DNA from: F23-D06 sp947165685
GTDB lineage: Bacteria; Bacteroidota; Bacteroidia; Bacteroidales; WCHB1-69
DNA: 64,000 nt
Direction: 5' to 3'
NCBI GenBank assembly: GCA_947165685.1
Contig: CAMVBK010000011.1
Location: forward strand, 1 to 64,000
Below are positions 39,514 through 47,489 of the stretch, piece after piece. The notes under the pieces were generated by a model. The model saw only the letters and a program-made list of their open reading frames with translations, had not been told where the DNA came from and searched no databases. Every line of letters begins with the position of its first letter. Positions within the stretch are counted from its first letter, which is position 1. Position numbers and translations under genes: made by a program.

Positions 39514-41766
39514 ATGGGAGACTACATACCGAATGAATACCTGGAGAACAAGACCGTGGTGCGGAAGTACCGGGAGCTGTTGGAGGTAATCTGGCCGCGC
39601 ACGACCGCGGAGGAGCGCAAGCAGATCCGCAAGGCTTTCGTGTTGGCCACCAACGCGCACTTCGGCGTGCGGCGCAAAAGCGGCGAGCCCTACATCTACC
39701 ACCCCATCGCGGTGGCCATGATTTGCTGCTCCGAGATGAACCTCGGCGCCACCTCCGTCATCTGCGCCCTGCTCCACGACGTGGTAGAAGACACTGACTA
39801 CACCCTCGACGACATGCGCGAGCTCTTCGGCGAAGTGGTGGCCAACATCATCGACGGGCTCACCAAAATCGACGACCTCGTGGTTGACAACCAGAACATC
39901 TCCCTCCAGGCCGAGAACTTCAAGAAGATATTCCTCTCCATGTCGAAGGACGTGCGCGTGATCCTCATCAAACTGGCCGACCGCCTGCACAACATGCGCA
40001 CCCTCGATGCCATGCCGCCGGAAAAGCAGCTCAAAATCGCCTCCGAGACCTCCTACTTCTACGTCCCCTTCGCCCACCGGCTCGGGCTGTACGCTATCAA
40101 GAGCGAACTGGAGGACTACGCCATGCGCTACACCAACCCCACCGAATACTTCGCCATCGCCGAAAAACTCAAAGACTCGGAAAAGGAACGCGCCACCATG
40201 ATCCCCGAGTTCATCGCCCCCATCAAGGAGGCCCTCGACAAGGCCGGCATCAAGGCCGAAATCACCAGCCGCACCAAGTCCATCTCCTCCATCTACAACA
40301 AAATGCTGCGCAAACAGATCAACTTCGAAGATGTTTATGACATTTTCGCCGTGCGATTCGTGTTCGACAGCCCGATGTACGAGGAATTCGACATTTGCTG
40401 GCGCATCTACCGCATCATCTGCGACCTCTACCAGACCAACCCCTCCCGCGACCGCAACTTCCTCACCCACCCGAAACCCAACGGCTACCAGTCGCTGCAC
40501 GTGACCGCCATGAGCAAGCAAGGACGCTGGGTGGAGGTGCAGATCCGCTCCAAACGGATGGACGAAATCGCCGAAAAGGGCCTCGCCGCCCACTACCGCT
40601 ACAAGGAGGACGGCGAACCCGAAGACACCGACCTCAACCAGCGCCTGGAAGACTGGCTGCTCAAGACCCGCGAAATCCTCGACAGCAAGGATGCCGACGC
40701 CCTCGACTTCCTCAGCGAGGTGCGCCTAAACCTCGGGCTCAAGGAAATCTACGTCTTCACCCCCAAGGGCGACATGAAGACCCTGCCGCAAGGCGCCACC
40801 GTGCTCGACTTCGCCTACGCCCTGCATACCAACCTCGGCGACCACTGCATCGGCGCCAAGGTCAACTACAACATCACTCCCGTCAACAAAACCCTCAGCA
40901 ACGGCGACCAGGTGGAGATCATCACCTCCAAAAAACAGTTCCCGAAACCCGAATGGTTGGAATTCGTGCAGACCCCGAAGGCGCGCCGCAGCATCAAAGA
41001 CTTCTTCCGCAACGAACAGCAGGAGCTCGTCTCTTCGGGCAAACTGCTGCTGAAACAGTATTTCGACGAACTGAAAACCGATTTCACCGAGGAAAACGTC
41101 CGCAAAGTGATGGACGCCTCCTTGGAAAAAACCCCCGAAGCCTTTTGGAATAGCGTGGTTTCCAAGAAACTCACCAAAAACAAGATTGCGAAGATGCTTT
41201 CCATGAAGAACGCCAAGGAACTGGCCGACTTCCAGCAGAAAGTGTCGCAGGAAATCGAAAACAAACCACTCGACCAACTCATTGAGGAACAATTAGATGT
41301 AACCCCGAACGCATTCCTCCTCGACGACGACTACGAGCAAATCAAGTATGTGCTGGCCGACTGCTGCAACCCTATTCCCGGCGACACGGTGGTGGGCTTC
41401 CAGGTGTCGGACGACCGCATCGTGGTGCACCAGACCAGCTGCCCCAACGCCATCGCACAAATGTCGCGCTTCGGCAACCGCATCATCAAGACCAAATGGC
41501 GCAAAGGCCAAGACATCGCCTTCCTTTCCGGCATCAAGCTCAAAGGCTTCGACCGCAAAGGCATCATCAAGGAGATGATGGATGTGGTCACTTCGCAAAT
41601 GGATTTAAATATCCGCTCTTTAAACATCGAGACCAAAAACAATGTCTTTACAGGTACGCTCATGCTCTACATCCAAAGTGTCAAAACCCTCAACAACCTC
41701 ATCGAGCAACTGCGTCAAATCGACCAAATGGAGTCCGTGGAACGTATCGGATACGATGTCAATTGA
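39514..41766 (+). CDS. Bifunctional (p)ppGpp synthetase/hydrolase
   Basis: 750 residues of the RelA/SpoT long form. The hydrolase HD domain is intact (YIYHPIAVAMICC, LLHDVVEDTDY, KLADRLHNMRTL). The synthetase domain follows (RTKSISSIYNKM, FEDVYDIFAVRF, PKPNGYQSLHVTAM, VEVQIRSKRMDEIAEKGLAA). Then come TGS (IYVFTPKGDMKTLPQGATVL), a helical and zinc-finger-like segment (VLADCCNPIPGD) and a C-terminal ACT domain. Bacteroidetes often hold two such paralogues; this one keeps both activities by motif, so rel/spoT naming is left open. Confidence 0.95.
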   Translation: MGDYIPNEYLENKTVVRKYRELLEVIWPRTTAEERKQIRKAFVLATNAHFGVRRKSGEPYIYHPIAVAMICCSEMNLGATSVICALLHDVVEDTDYTLDDMRELFGEVVANIIDGLTKIDDLVVDNQNISLQAENFKKIFLSMSKDVRVILIKLADRLHNMRTLDAMPPEKQLKIASETSYFYVPFAHRLGLYAIKSELEDYAMRYTNPTEYFAIAEKLKDSEKERATMIPEFIAPIKEALDKAGIKAEITSRTKSISSIYNKMLRKQINFEDVYDIFAVRFVFDSPMYEEFDICWRIYRIICDLYQTNPSRDRNFLTHPKPNGYQSLHVTAMSKQGRWVEVQIRSKRMDEIAEKGLAAHYRYKEDGEPEDTDLNQRLEDWLLKTREILDSKDADALDFLSEVRLNLGLKEIYVFTPKGDMKTLPQGATVLDFAYALHTNLGDHCIGAKVNYNITPVNKTLSNGDQVEIITSKKQFPKPEWLEFVQTPKARRSIKDFFRNEQQELVSSGKLLLKQYFDELKTDFTEENVRKVMDASLEKTPEAFWNSVVSKKLTKNKIAKMLSMKNAKELADFQQKVSQEIENKPLDQLIEEQLDVTPNAFLLDDDYEQIKYVLADCCNPIPGDTVVGFQVSDDRIVVHQTSCPNAIAQMSRFGNRIIKTKWRKGQDIAFLSGIKLKGFDRKGIIKEMMDVVTSQMDLNIRSLNIETKNNVFTGTLMLYIQSVKTLNNLIEQLRQIDQMESVERIGYDVN

Positions 41767-41807
41767 GAATTAAGAATTGAGAATTAAGAATTGAGAATTG
41801 AGAATTA
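41764..41807 (+). repeat. Stop-anchored repeat TGAGAATTAAGAAT
   Basis: The TGA stop of the (p)ppGpp gene starts the first of about three 14-bp units alternating TGAGAAT and TAAGAAT halves. Confidence 0.85.
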
Positions 41808-41819
41808 AAGAAATATATT

Positions 41820-41895
41820 CCTTGAGCAGTCCCGAAGGGACAAGACGCACGAAGTGCAAATAACCCCACACAAGCCGAAAGCGCAGTGTGGGGAT
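41820..41895 (+). repeat. REP-like family 1, copy D
   Basis: Begins CTTGAGCAGTCCCGAAGGGA with the perfect GTCCC-GAA-GGGAC hairpin, then a GACGCAC box and a CCCCACAC...GTGTGGGG stem. Confidence 0.85.
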
Positions 41896-41935
41896 GCAAG
41901 CAGAATCCAAAAACTAACCCAAAAATAATAAAAAA

Positions 41936-42184
41936 ATGAAAGCATCAGAAATTTTAGCATTCGTGGCAGGAGCTGCCGCCGCTACAGGAATCACCCTCCT
42001 CTGCACCACTGAGAAGGGCAAGGAAATCCGCACCAAAGTGAGCGAAAAGATGACCCGCGAGGAAATCGACCGCGTGATCGCCAAACTGAAGGAGAAACGC
42101 GCCTGCGCCCCTTCGGAAGATGACTTCAACATCGACATCGAGGAAGATGACTTCGACCACGAAATCCACGACGAGGAATTGTAA
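41936..42184 (+). CDS. YtxH-like small membrane-anchored protein
   Basis: 82 residues. A glycine/alanine-rich membrane segment (ILAFVAGAAAATGITLLC) is followed by KGKEIRTKVSEKM, the usual YtxH pattern, and an acidic tail (EDDFNIDIEEDDFDHEIHDE). Its stop overlaps the next start by one base (TAATG), indicating a tightly coupled three-gene unit of envelope proteins. YtxH proteins are often stress-related; the role here is inferred only. Confidence 0.8.
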   Translation: MKASEILAFVAGAAAATGITLLCTTEKGKEIRTKVSEKMTREEIDRVIAKLKEKRACAPSEDDFNIDIEEDDFDHEIHDEEL

Positions 42185-42627
42185 TGGACATCTTAGGTAA
42201 ATTCACGAGGAAGTCGGAGCGCGGCGAGAAGACCTGGTCGGATGCCAAGACCTACTTTTCGCAGCGCTACGACTTGCTGAAGCTGGAGTTCTTGGAGAAG
42301 TCCTCACAGCTGCTCTCCGTGGTCTTCTCCATGCTCATCGTCATCGTGTGCGCCCTCGTAGTGCTGATCTACCTCTCTTCGGCGCTCATCCACTGGCTCA
42401 CCCTCGCCCTCAACGCGGCCTGGGCCTACACCATACTGTGCACCCTGTTTGTCGCCATCATCGTCTTCGTCTTCGCCAAGCGCGACGCACTCTTCGTGAA
42501 GCCGCTCATCCGCAAGTTCAGCCGCATCATGTATCCGGAAAAAGTGGAGACACCCGAGACCGAGAACATCATCAAGGACGTGGAGGACGAATACGACACA
42601 ACGAAAGGAGGTACAAATGAGCAATAA
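42184..42627 (+). CDS. Holin-superfamily-like (Phage_holin_3_6/DUF1469) membrane protein
   Basis: 147 residues. An amphipathic N-terminal helix (YDLLKLEFLEKSSQLL) is followed by two membrane segments (VVFSMLIVIVCALVVLIYL; AWAYTILCTLFVAIIVFVF) and a charged tail. This is the chromosomal YqjE-type protein found next to YtxH, not evidence of a prophage. It overlaps both neighbours. Confidence 0.75.
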   Translation: MDILGKFTRKSERGEKTWSDAKTYFSQRYDLLKLEFLEKSSQLLSVVFSMLIVIVCALVVLIYLSSALIHWLTLALNAAWAYTILCTLFVAIIVFVFAKRDALFVKPLIRKFSRIMYPEKVETPETENIIKDVEDEYDTTKGGTNEQ

Positions 42628-42988
42628 GAAGACCGCCCCAATCATGGATTTGGACGACATCGCCAAGCGGAAACAGCAACTCCGCGCCAAAATCGAGGTG
42701 CAGGAGCGCAAACTCAGCAAAGACTTGGATGCATACCAAGATGACGTGGAAACCCTCAAAAAGGTATGGAACGGCCTGAAAGGCGTGCGCCATCTCGGAC
42801 AAAATTTCTCAGTGTCCGGCATCGGCCAGGCCATCCAGACCGTCCGTGCACTGCCGATAGGCAAAACCGCCGGAGCCGCTGCCGGAAAAGGCAAATTCTC
42901 CGGCTGGCTCACCGCCATCTCCATCGGAGCCGAAGTGGTCAACTGGTTCGTGCAACGGCGGAAGAAAAAGAGACAAAAGGGCAATTAG
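42617..42988 (+). CDS. Small coiled-coil protein of the YtxH unit
   Basis: 123 residues. A predicted coiled coil (IAKRKQQLRAKIEVQERKLS) is followed by a short hydrophobic region (FSGWLTAISIGAEVVNWFV) and a basic end (RRKKKRQKG). The start overlaps the previous gene by 11 bases. It resembles the YqjK-type third member of the YqjD-YqjE-YqjK trio in position and shape, but sequence alone does not settle this. Confidence 0.65.
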   Translation: MSNKKTAPIMDLDDIAKRKQQLRAKIEVQERKLSKDLDAYQDDVETLKKVWNGLKGVRHLGQNFSVSGIGQAIQTVRALPIGKTAGAAAGKGKFSGWLTAISIGAEVVNWFVQRRKKKRQKGN

Positions 42989-43017
42989 CCCCGACCCGAA
43001 CAATCAAAGACATCATC

Positions 43018-45066
43018 ATGACAGACAGCAACACCAGCGCGAAGGAACGCATCGACCGACTCACGCAAGAAATCAACCGCCACAACTACCAATACTACAT
43101 GCTCGACAGTCCGACGATTTCGGACTACGACTTCGACCAACTCCTGCAAAAGCTCATTGATTTGGAAAGGGCCCATCCTGAGCTGCGGCGCCCCGACAGC
43201 CCGACGCAGCGCGTAGGCGGGGAGGTAACGAAACGGTTCGAGAGCGCGGCGCACCTCTATCCGATGCAGTCCTTGGGTAACACCTACTCGCAGGAGGACC
43301 TCATCGAGTTCGACCGGCGCGTGCGCGAGCTGCTCGCCGAGCCACCCACCTACGTGTGCGAACTCAAATACGACGGGGTGGCCATCAGCCTGATCTACGA
43401 AAACGGGACACTCGTTCGCGCCGTGACCCGCGGCGACGGCACCCGCGGCGACGTGGTGACCGCCAACGTGCGCACCATCCGCACCGTGCCGCTCCAACTC
43501 CAAGGCGACTATCCCCCGCTGATAGAGGCCCGCGGCGAAATCATCATGCCATTCAGCAGTTTCGAGCAACTCAACGCCGAGCGCGAGGAAATCGGCGAAA
43601 CACCCTTCGCCAACCCACGCAACGCCGCCTCCGGAAGCCTCAAACTGCAGGACTCCGCCGAAGTCGCCAAACGCGGCCTCGACTTCAAGCTCTATTTCGC
43701 CCTCGGCGAACAGCTGCCCGGCGACAACCACTACCAGCGCCTGCTCAAGCTCCACGAGTGGGGCTTCCGAAAACCCGATGTCATGGAACAGGTGAACTCC
43801 TTGGAAGGGGTTTTCGCCTTCCTGAACAAATGGGACGAACAACGCAAGCAGCTCCCCTACCCCATCGACGGCGTGGTCATCAAAGTCAACGACTTCGACC
43901 AGCAACGCCAAGTGGGTGCCACCGCCAAGAGCCCCCGCTGGGCCATCGCCTACAAGTTCAAGGCCGACCGCGTCTCCACCGAACTGCTCAGCGTTGATTT
44001 CCAGGTGGGCCGCACCGGCATCGTCACCCCCGTGGCAAACCTCGCGCCCGTCGCCTTGGCCGGCACCGTCGTGAAACGCGCCACCCTCAACAACCGCGAC
44101 TTCATGGCGGAAATGGACATCCGCGAAGGCGACCACCTTTTCGTGGAAAAAGGCGGCGAAATCATCCCGAAAATCGTGGGCGTCGATCTCGACAAACGAC
44201 ATCCCGACGCTCAGCGCGTACCCTTCGCCACCCAATGTCCCGTCTGCGGCACAACGCTGCAGCAAACCGAAGGGGAAGCTGGCGTGTTCTGCCCGAACGC
44301 CGACCACTGCGCGCCGCAAATCAAAGGCCGGCTGGAACACTTCATCGCCCGCAAAGCCATGAACATCGACTCCCTCGGCGAAGGGAAAATAGACATGCTC
44401 TATGCCAACGGGCTAATCCGCAACAGTGCTGACCTTTACGCGTTGACATTCGACCAACTTCTTGGCCTTGAAAAAGTTATCGAAAACGAAAACGGTAAGA
44501 CGAAGACCCTCTCATTCCGTGAGAAAACGGTGCAGAACATCCTGGCCGGCATAGAGGCTTCCAAGCAGGTGCCGTTCGAGCGCGTGCTCTTCGCCATCGG
44601 CATCCGCTTCGTTGGCGAGGTGACTGCCAAGAAACTCGCCCGCCACTTCGAGACCATGGATGCCGTGGCCAACGCTTCCAAGGAGGAGCTGATGACCGTG
44701 GATGACGTGGGCGAACGCGTAGCTGACAGCATCATCGACTTCTTCAACAACACCGAAAACCTGCAAATCCTCTTGCGCCTGCGCGAGGCAGGGCTGCAGT
44801 TCGAGCTCAACAAGGACCTTAACAAGCCTGTTTCACAGAAACTTGCCGGAAAAAGCATCGTGGTGAGCGGCGTGTTTTCCATCCCCCGCGACACCCTCAA
44901 GGAACTGGTGGAAAAAAATGGCGGGAAAAACGTCTCTTCCATCTCCAAAAACACCTCCTTCGTGCTCGCAGGCGAAAAAATGGGTCCTGAAAAGCGCAAG
45001 AAAGCGGAGGCTTTAGGCATCCCTATCCTGTCGGAAGAGGAATTTCGGTCGATGATAGCGGAGTAG
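43018..45066 (+). CDS. ligA: NAD-dependent DNA ligase
   Basis: 682 residues, normal LigA length. The Ia domain is at the N-terminus (YYMLDSPTISDYDFDQLLQK). The adenylated lysine is K117 in CELKYDGVAI. RGDGTRGD and GEIIMPFSSF come next, then the OB domain. The zinc-finger cysteines are in CPVCGTTL and VFCPNADHC. The HhH region includes IRFVGEVTAKKLA, and the BRCT domain (KSIVVSGVFSIPRDTLKELV) ends the protein. ATG 43018 begins 29 bases after the preceding gene; the same frame stays open upstream across that gene, but it holds no ligase sequence. Confidence 0.97.
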   Translation: MTDSNTSAKERIDRLTQEINRHNYQYYMLDSPTISDYDFDQLLQKLIDLERAHPELRRPDSPTQRVGGEVTKRFESAAHLYPMQSLGNTYSQEDLIEFDRRVRELLAEPPTYVCELKYDGVAISLIYENGTLVRAVTRGDGTRGDVVTANVRTIRTVPLQLQGDYPPLIEARGEIIMPFSSFEQLNAEREEIGETPFANPRNAASGSLKLQDSAEVAKRGLDFKLYFALGEQLPGDNHYQRLLKLHEWGFRKPDVMEQVNSLEGVFAFLNKWDEQRKQLPYPIDGVVIKVNDFDQQRQVGATAKSPRWAIAYKFKADRVSTELLSVDFQVGRTGIVTPVANLAPVALAGTVVKRATLNNRDFMAEMDIREGDHLFVEKGGEIIPKIVGVDLDKRHPDAQRVPFATQCPVCGTTLQQTEGEAGVFCPNADHCAPQIKGRLEHFIARKAMNIDSLGEGKIDMLYANGLIRNSADLYALTFDQLLGLEKVIENENGKTKTLSFREKTVQNILAGIEASKQVPFERVLFAIGIRFVGEVTAKKLARHFETMDAVANASKEELMTVDDVGERVADSIIDFFNNTENLQILLRLREAGLQFELNKDLNKPVSQKLAGKSIVVSGVFSIPRDTLKELVEKNGGKNVSSISKNTSFVLAGEKMGPEKRKKAEALGIPILSEEEFRSMIAE

Positions 45067-45078
45067 CAGAAAAATGTG

Positions 45079-45086
45079 TACTTTTG
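45079..45086 (+). promoter_or_regulatory. -7 element (TACTTTTG) of the methyltransferase gene
   Basis: TAnnTTTG match 24 bases upstream of ATG 45111, just after the ligA stop. Confidence 0.6.
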
Positions 45087-45110
45087 CACCCGAAAAACAA
45101 CCGACAGAAA

Positions 45111-45893
45111 ATGGCACTGATTCAATCGATGGAGGCAAACGGCGCGAAGCTCTTCAAGTACCGGGGACAGATTCCGGTACTCATTTTCGCGCTCGCCCTG
45201 CCGCTACTTTGGTTCACTAACAATAACATCTATGTGTGGGACACTTGGGGTTCCCCTCTGATGATCGTCTGCACCGTTTGCGCAGCCGTGCTCACTTTCG
45301 CAGGCCTCGTCCTGCGCGCCTACACGGTCTGCACCACCCCAAAAGGGACCTCCGGCCGCAACACCGCCCGCCAGGTCGCCGACCACCTCAACACCAAAGG
45401 CATCTACTCCGTGGTTCGACATCCACTCTACCTCGCCAACTACCTCATCTGGGCCGGACTGCTCGTCTTCACAATGAACCCCGTCGTTTTCATCATCGTC
45501 TCCCTCGTCTATTGGATCTACTACGAGCGCATCATGCTGGCCGAGGAGGCCTTCCTGCGCGGCAAATACGGCGACGAGTTCGAACAGTGGGCCGCACGAG
45601 TGCCCGCGTTCCTCCCGAAATGGTCCCTCTTCGAAGGCGGCATGCTCCAGTTCTCCTGGAAGACGCTCGTCCGCCGCGAATACGCCACCCTCATGTCGGT
45701 ACTCGTCTCCTACACCGTCGTGGACTACATCCTCTTCCATCTGATCTGCGTCCGCAACTGCCCCGGCGACTGCTGCCTCACCGGAGAACGCCCCATGCTT
45801 TGGATCACCCTTGCCTACACCGTCCTCGCCCTCCTCATCAAACTCATCAAGCACAAAACCCACTGGCTCGACGCCACCCCCGACCGCGACTGA
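45111..45893 (+). CDS. Isoprenylcysteine/phospholipid-methyltransferase family membrane protein
   Basis: 260 residues, about five membrane segments. The SAM-binding region of the ICMT/PEMT family is seen in GIYSVVRHPLYLANYLIWAG, then YYERIMLAEEAFLRGKYGDEF. Upstream there is LRAYTVCTTPKGTSGRNTA. The substrate is unknown; relatives methylate lipids or isoprenylated groups. ATG 45111 is set by the promoter box. The TGA stop is part of a tandem repeat. Confidence 0.82.
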   Translation: MALIQSMEANGAKLFKYRGQIPVLIFALALPLLWFTNNNIYVWDTWGSPLMIVCTVCAAVLTFAGLVLRAYTVCTTPKGTSGRNTARQVADHLNTKGIYSVVRHPLYLANYLIWAGLLVFTMNPVVFIIVSLVYWIYYERIMLAEEAFLRGKYGDEFEQWAARVPAFLPKWSLFEGGMLQFSWKTLVRREYATLMSVLVSYTVVDYILFHLICVRNCPGDCCLTGERPMLWITLAYTVLALLIKLIKHKTHWLDATPDRD

Positions 45894-45930
45894 GAACTGA
45901 GAACTAAGAACTGAGAACTGAGAACTGAGT
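45891..45930 (+). repeat. Stop-anchored tandem repeat TGAGAAC
   Basis: The stop TGA starts about six 7-bp units (TGAGAAC, TGAGAAC, TAAGAAC, TGAGAAC, TGAGAAC, TGAGTAT), placing stops in all three frames. Confidence 0.9.
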
Positions 45931-45936
45931 ATTCAG

Positions 45937-45996
45937 AAAAGGGCTGAAAGCCCGACCTATGTCAACCCAGGGTGAACGAAGTGAGCCCTGGGATAT
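45937..45996 (+). repeat. REP-like family 2, copy 2
   Basis: GGGCT-GAA-AGCCC is followed by a perfect CCCAGGG...CCCTGGG inverted repeat (45965-45991). It is shared with 37470-37530. It ends about 23 bases before the mce start and contains a misleading in-frame ATG. Confidence 0.85.
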
Positions 45997-46018
45997 AGAA
46001 CAAATAAAAAAAAACATT

Positions 46019-46423
46019 ATGAACATCACCCACATCGAACATCTCGGCATTGCCGTGAAAAGCTTAGAAACCGCCATCCCGTATTACGAGAACATCCTCG
46101 GGATGAAATGCTACAACATCGAAGAGGTCGCCGACCAAAAGGTAAAGACTGCCTTCTTCAAGGTAGGCCAGACCAAGATCGAGCTCCTGGAGCCGACAAG
46201 CCCGGAGAGCACCATCGCGAAGTTCATCGAGAACCGCGGCGAGGGCATCCACCACATCGCCTTCGCGGTACCCGACACCAACGAAGCCCTCAACGAGCTG
46301 GCCTCCAAGGAAGTGCGCCTCATCGACAAGGCCGCCCGCCCCGGCGCCGAGAACCTCATGATCGGCTTCGCTCACCCGAAAGCCACCGGCGGTGTCCTCA
46401 CCGAATTCTGCTGCCCGAAATAA
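46019..46423 (+). CDS. mce: Methylmalonyl-CoA epimerase
   Basis: 134 residues of the vicinal-oxygen-chelate fold. It interconverts (2R)- and (2S)-methylmalonyl-CoA, a step between succinate and propionate. Visible are IEHLGIAVKSLETAIPYYEN, the metal-ligand region KIELLEPTSPESTIAKFI, GEGIHHIAFAVPD and the C-terminal TGGVLTEFC. The mutase and decarboxylase genes are not in the window. ATG 46019 is chosen; a 20-residue upstream extension is encoded by the dispersed repeat. Confidence 0.93.
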   Translation: MNITHIEHLGIAVKSLETAIPYYENILGMKCYNIEEVADQKVKTAFFKVGQTKIELLEPTSPESTIAKFIENRGEGIHHIAFAVPDTNEALNELASKEVRLIDKAARPGAENLMIGFAHPKATGGVLTEFCCPK

Positions 46424-46436
46424 AGATGGTTTAATG

Positions 46437-46468
46437 GGTTAGAGGGTTAACCGACTAACCCTCTAACC
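46437..46468 (+). repeat. Perfect 13-bp inverted repeat between mce and the DUF4199 gene
   Basis: GGTTAGAGGGTTA (46437-46449), six bases, TAACCCTCTAACC (46456-46468). There is no T-run, so it is not a standard terminator. It ends 12 bases before the next ATG. Confidence 0.85.
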
Positions 46469-46480
46469 AACTAAACGATT

Positions 46481-47422
46481 ATGCTGAAAGACAAATCATT
46501 CTGGAAAACCCACCTCAAATGGGGTGTCATCTTGGGCATCTTGCTCATTGGCATTGAATTGCTGAAAATGTTTGCCCGGAAAGTCGATTACCAAGCCGCA
46601 CAAATGCTTGACTTGGCGATGATTGTCGGCTTTATCCTGATGCTGCACCAAGGGGTGAAGGAGTTCAAGGAGGTCTATCCCGAGCGACTCACGTTCGCCA
46701 AGGCCTTCCTGAGCTGCATCGTGATTTCCCTCATCGGCGCGGTCACGCTTTTCGGCTACGACATGCTGCACTACTCCGTCATCGAAAAGGACGGCCTGCA
46801 ACAGAAATATGCCGTTGCCCTCGACAAGTACAAACAGAATCTCGCCAAAGACACCCTGACGGCCAAGGAGCTGATCGCATACACGGATGCGGCCACCGCC
46901 ATCTTGAATGAGCGGAAAGAGGATTTCATCAACGGCGCAAGCATCAAAAAAGACAGCAATCTGACCTCCGATACACTTCAGCAAAAACTGCGCGACGAAA
47001 TCAGCAACGGCATCCTCATCCTCCAAAAATTCTACACCGACAAACTGCTCTCCAAACCCGAAACGGACAAGGAGGAGTACCAACTCGGGAAATTCACCCC
47101 GTATGCCAAAAAAGTGCTGATAGAGACGCTGGTGAGCTACACCGAGCAGAACGACGGGAAAAGATCCACGCCCTACGTGCAGGAAATCGTACAACAGGCC
47201 AACGACGAGCTTTCCAGCCTCGACCCGCTTGAGAAACGATTCGAGGAGACCAAAACACGCGTGCCCCGCTACGACCGCAACGGCCAATACGCCGCTGTCA
47301 GCGCCATGATGTACCTGCTCTACGGCATGTTCTTCGGCCTCTTCGTCGCCATGTTCCACTACACCTCGAAAAAGCCGATCGAAAACTTCGTCCCCTCCCA
47401 AAGCGACGCCCCCCAGGAATAA
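46481..47422 (+). CDS. DUF4199 membrane protein
   Basis: 313 residues. Membrane segments are at the N-terminus (GVILGILLIGIELLKM, LDLAMIVGFILMLHQG, FLSCIVISLIGAVTLFGYDM) and at the C-terminus (AAVSAMMYLLYGMFFGLFVA), with a ~130-residue charged region between. This is the DUF4199 pattern, and the gene directly precedes a GT2 family glycosyltransferase, an order common in Bacteroidetes. The joint role may be in lipid-linked sugar transfer (inference). Confidence 0.8.
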   Translation: MLKDKSFWKTHLKWGVILGILLIGIELLKMFARKVDYQAAQMLDLAMIVGFILMLHQGVKEFKEVYPERLTFAKAFLSCIVISLIGAVTLFGYDMLHYSVIEKDGLQQKYAVALDKYKQNLAKDTLTAKELIAYTDAATAILNERKEDFINGASIKKDSNLTSDTLQQKLRDEISNGILILQKFYTDKLLSKPETDKEEYQLGKFTPYAKKVLIETLVSYTEQNDGKRSTPYVQEIVQQANDELSSLDPLEKRFEETKTRVPRYDRNGQYAAVSAMMYLLYGMFFGLFVAMFHYTSKKPIENFVPSQSDAPQE

Positions 47423-47487
47423 ACTTAAACCTTCTAAACCTTCTAAACCTTCTAAACTTCCAAACTTCCAAACCTTCTAAACCTTAA
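47420..47487 (+). repeat. Stop-anchored tandem repeat TAAACCTTC
   Basis: The TAA stop leads into about seven 8- to 9-bp units (TAAACCTTC, with some AAACTTCC) that run to three bases before the ATG of the next gene. Confidence 0.9.
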
Positions 47488-47489
47488 AA

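Noticed and set aside
42184..42627. Prophage suggested by a holin-like protein
   Set aside because: The gene is the chromosomal YqjE-type partner of YtxH; no other phage genes are near.
42766..43017. N-terminal extension of LigA
   Set aside because: It overlaps the coiled-coil gene in another frame and has no ligase homology; LigA aligns from ATG 43018.
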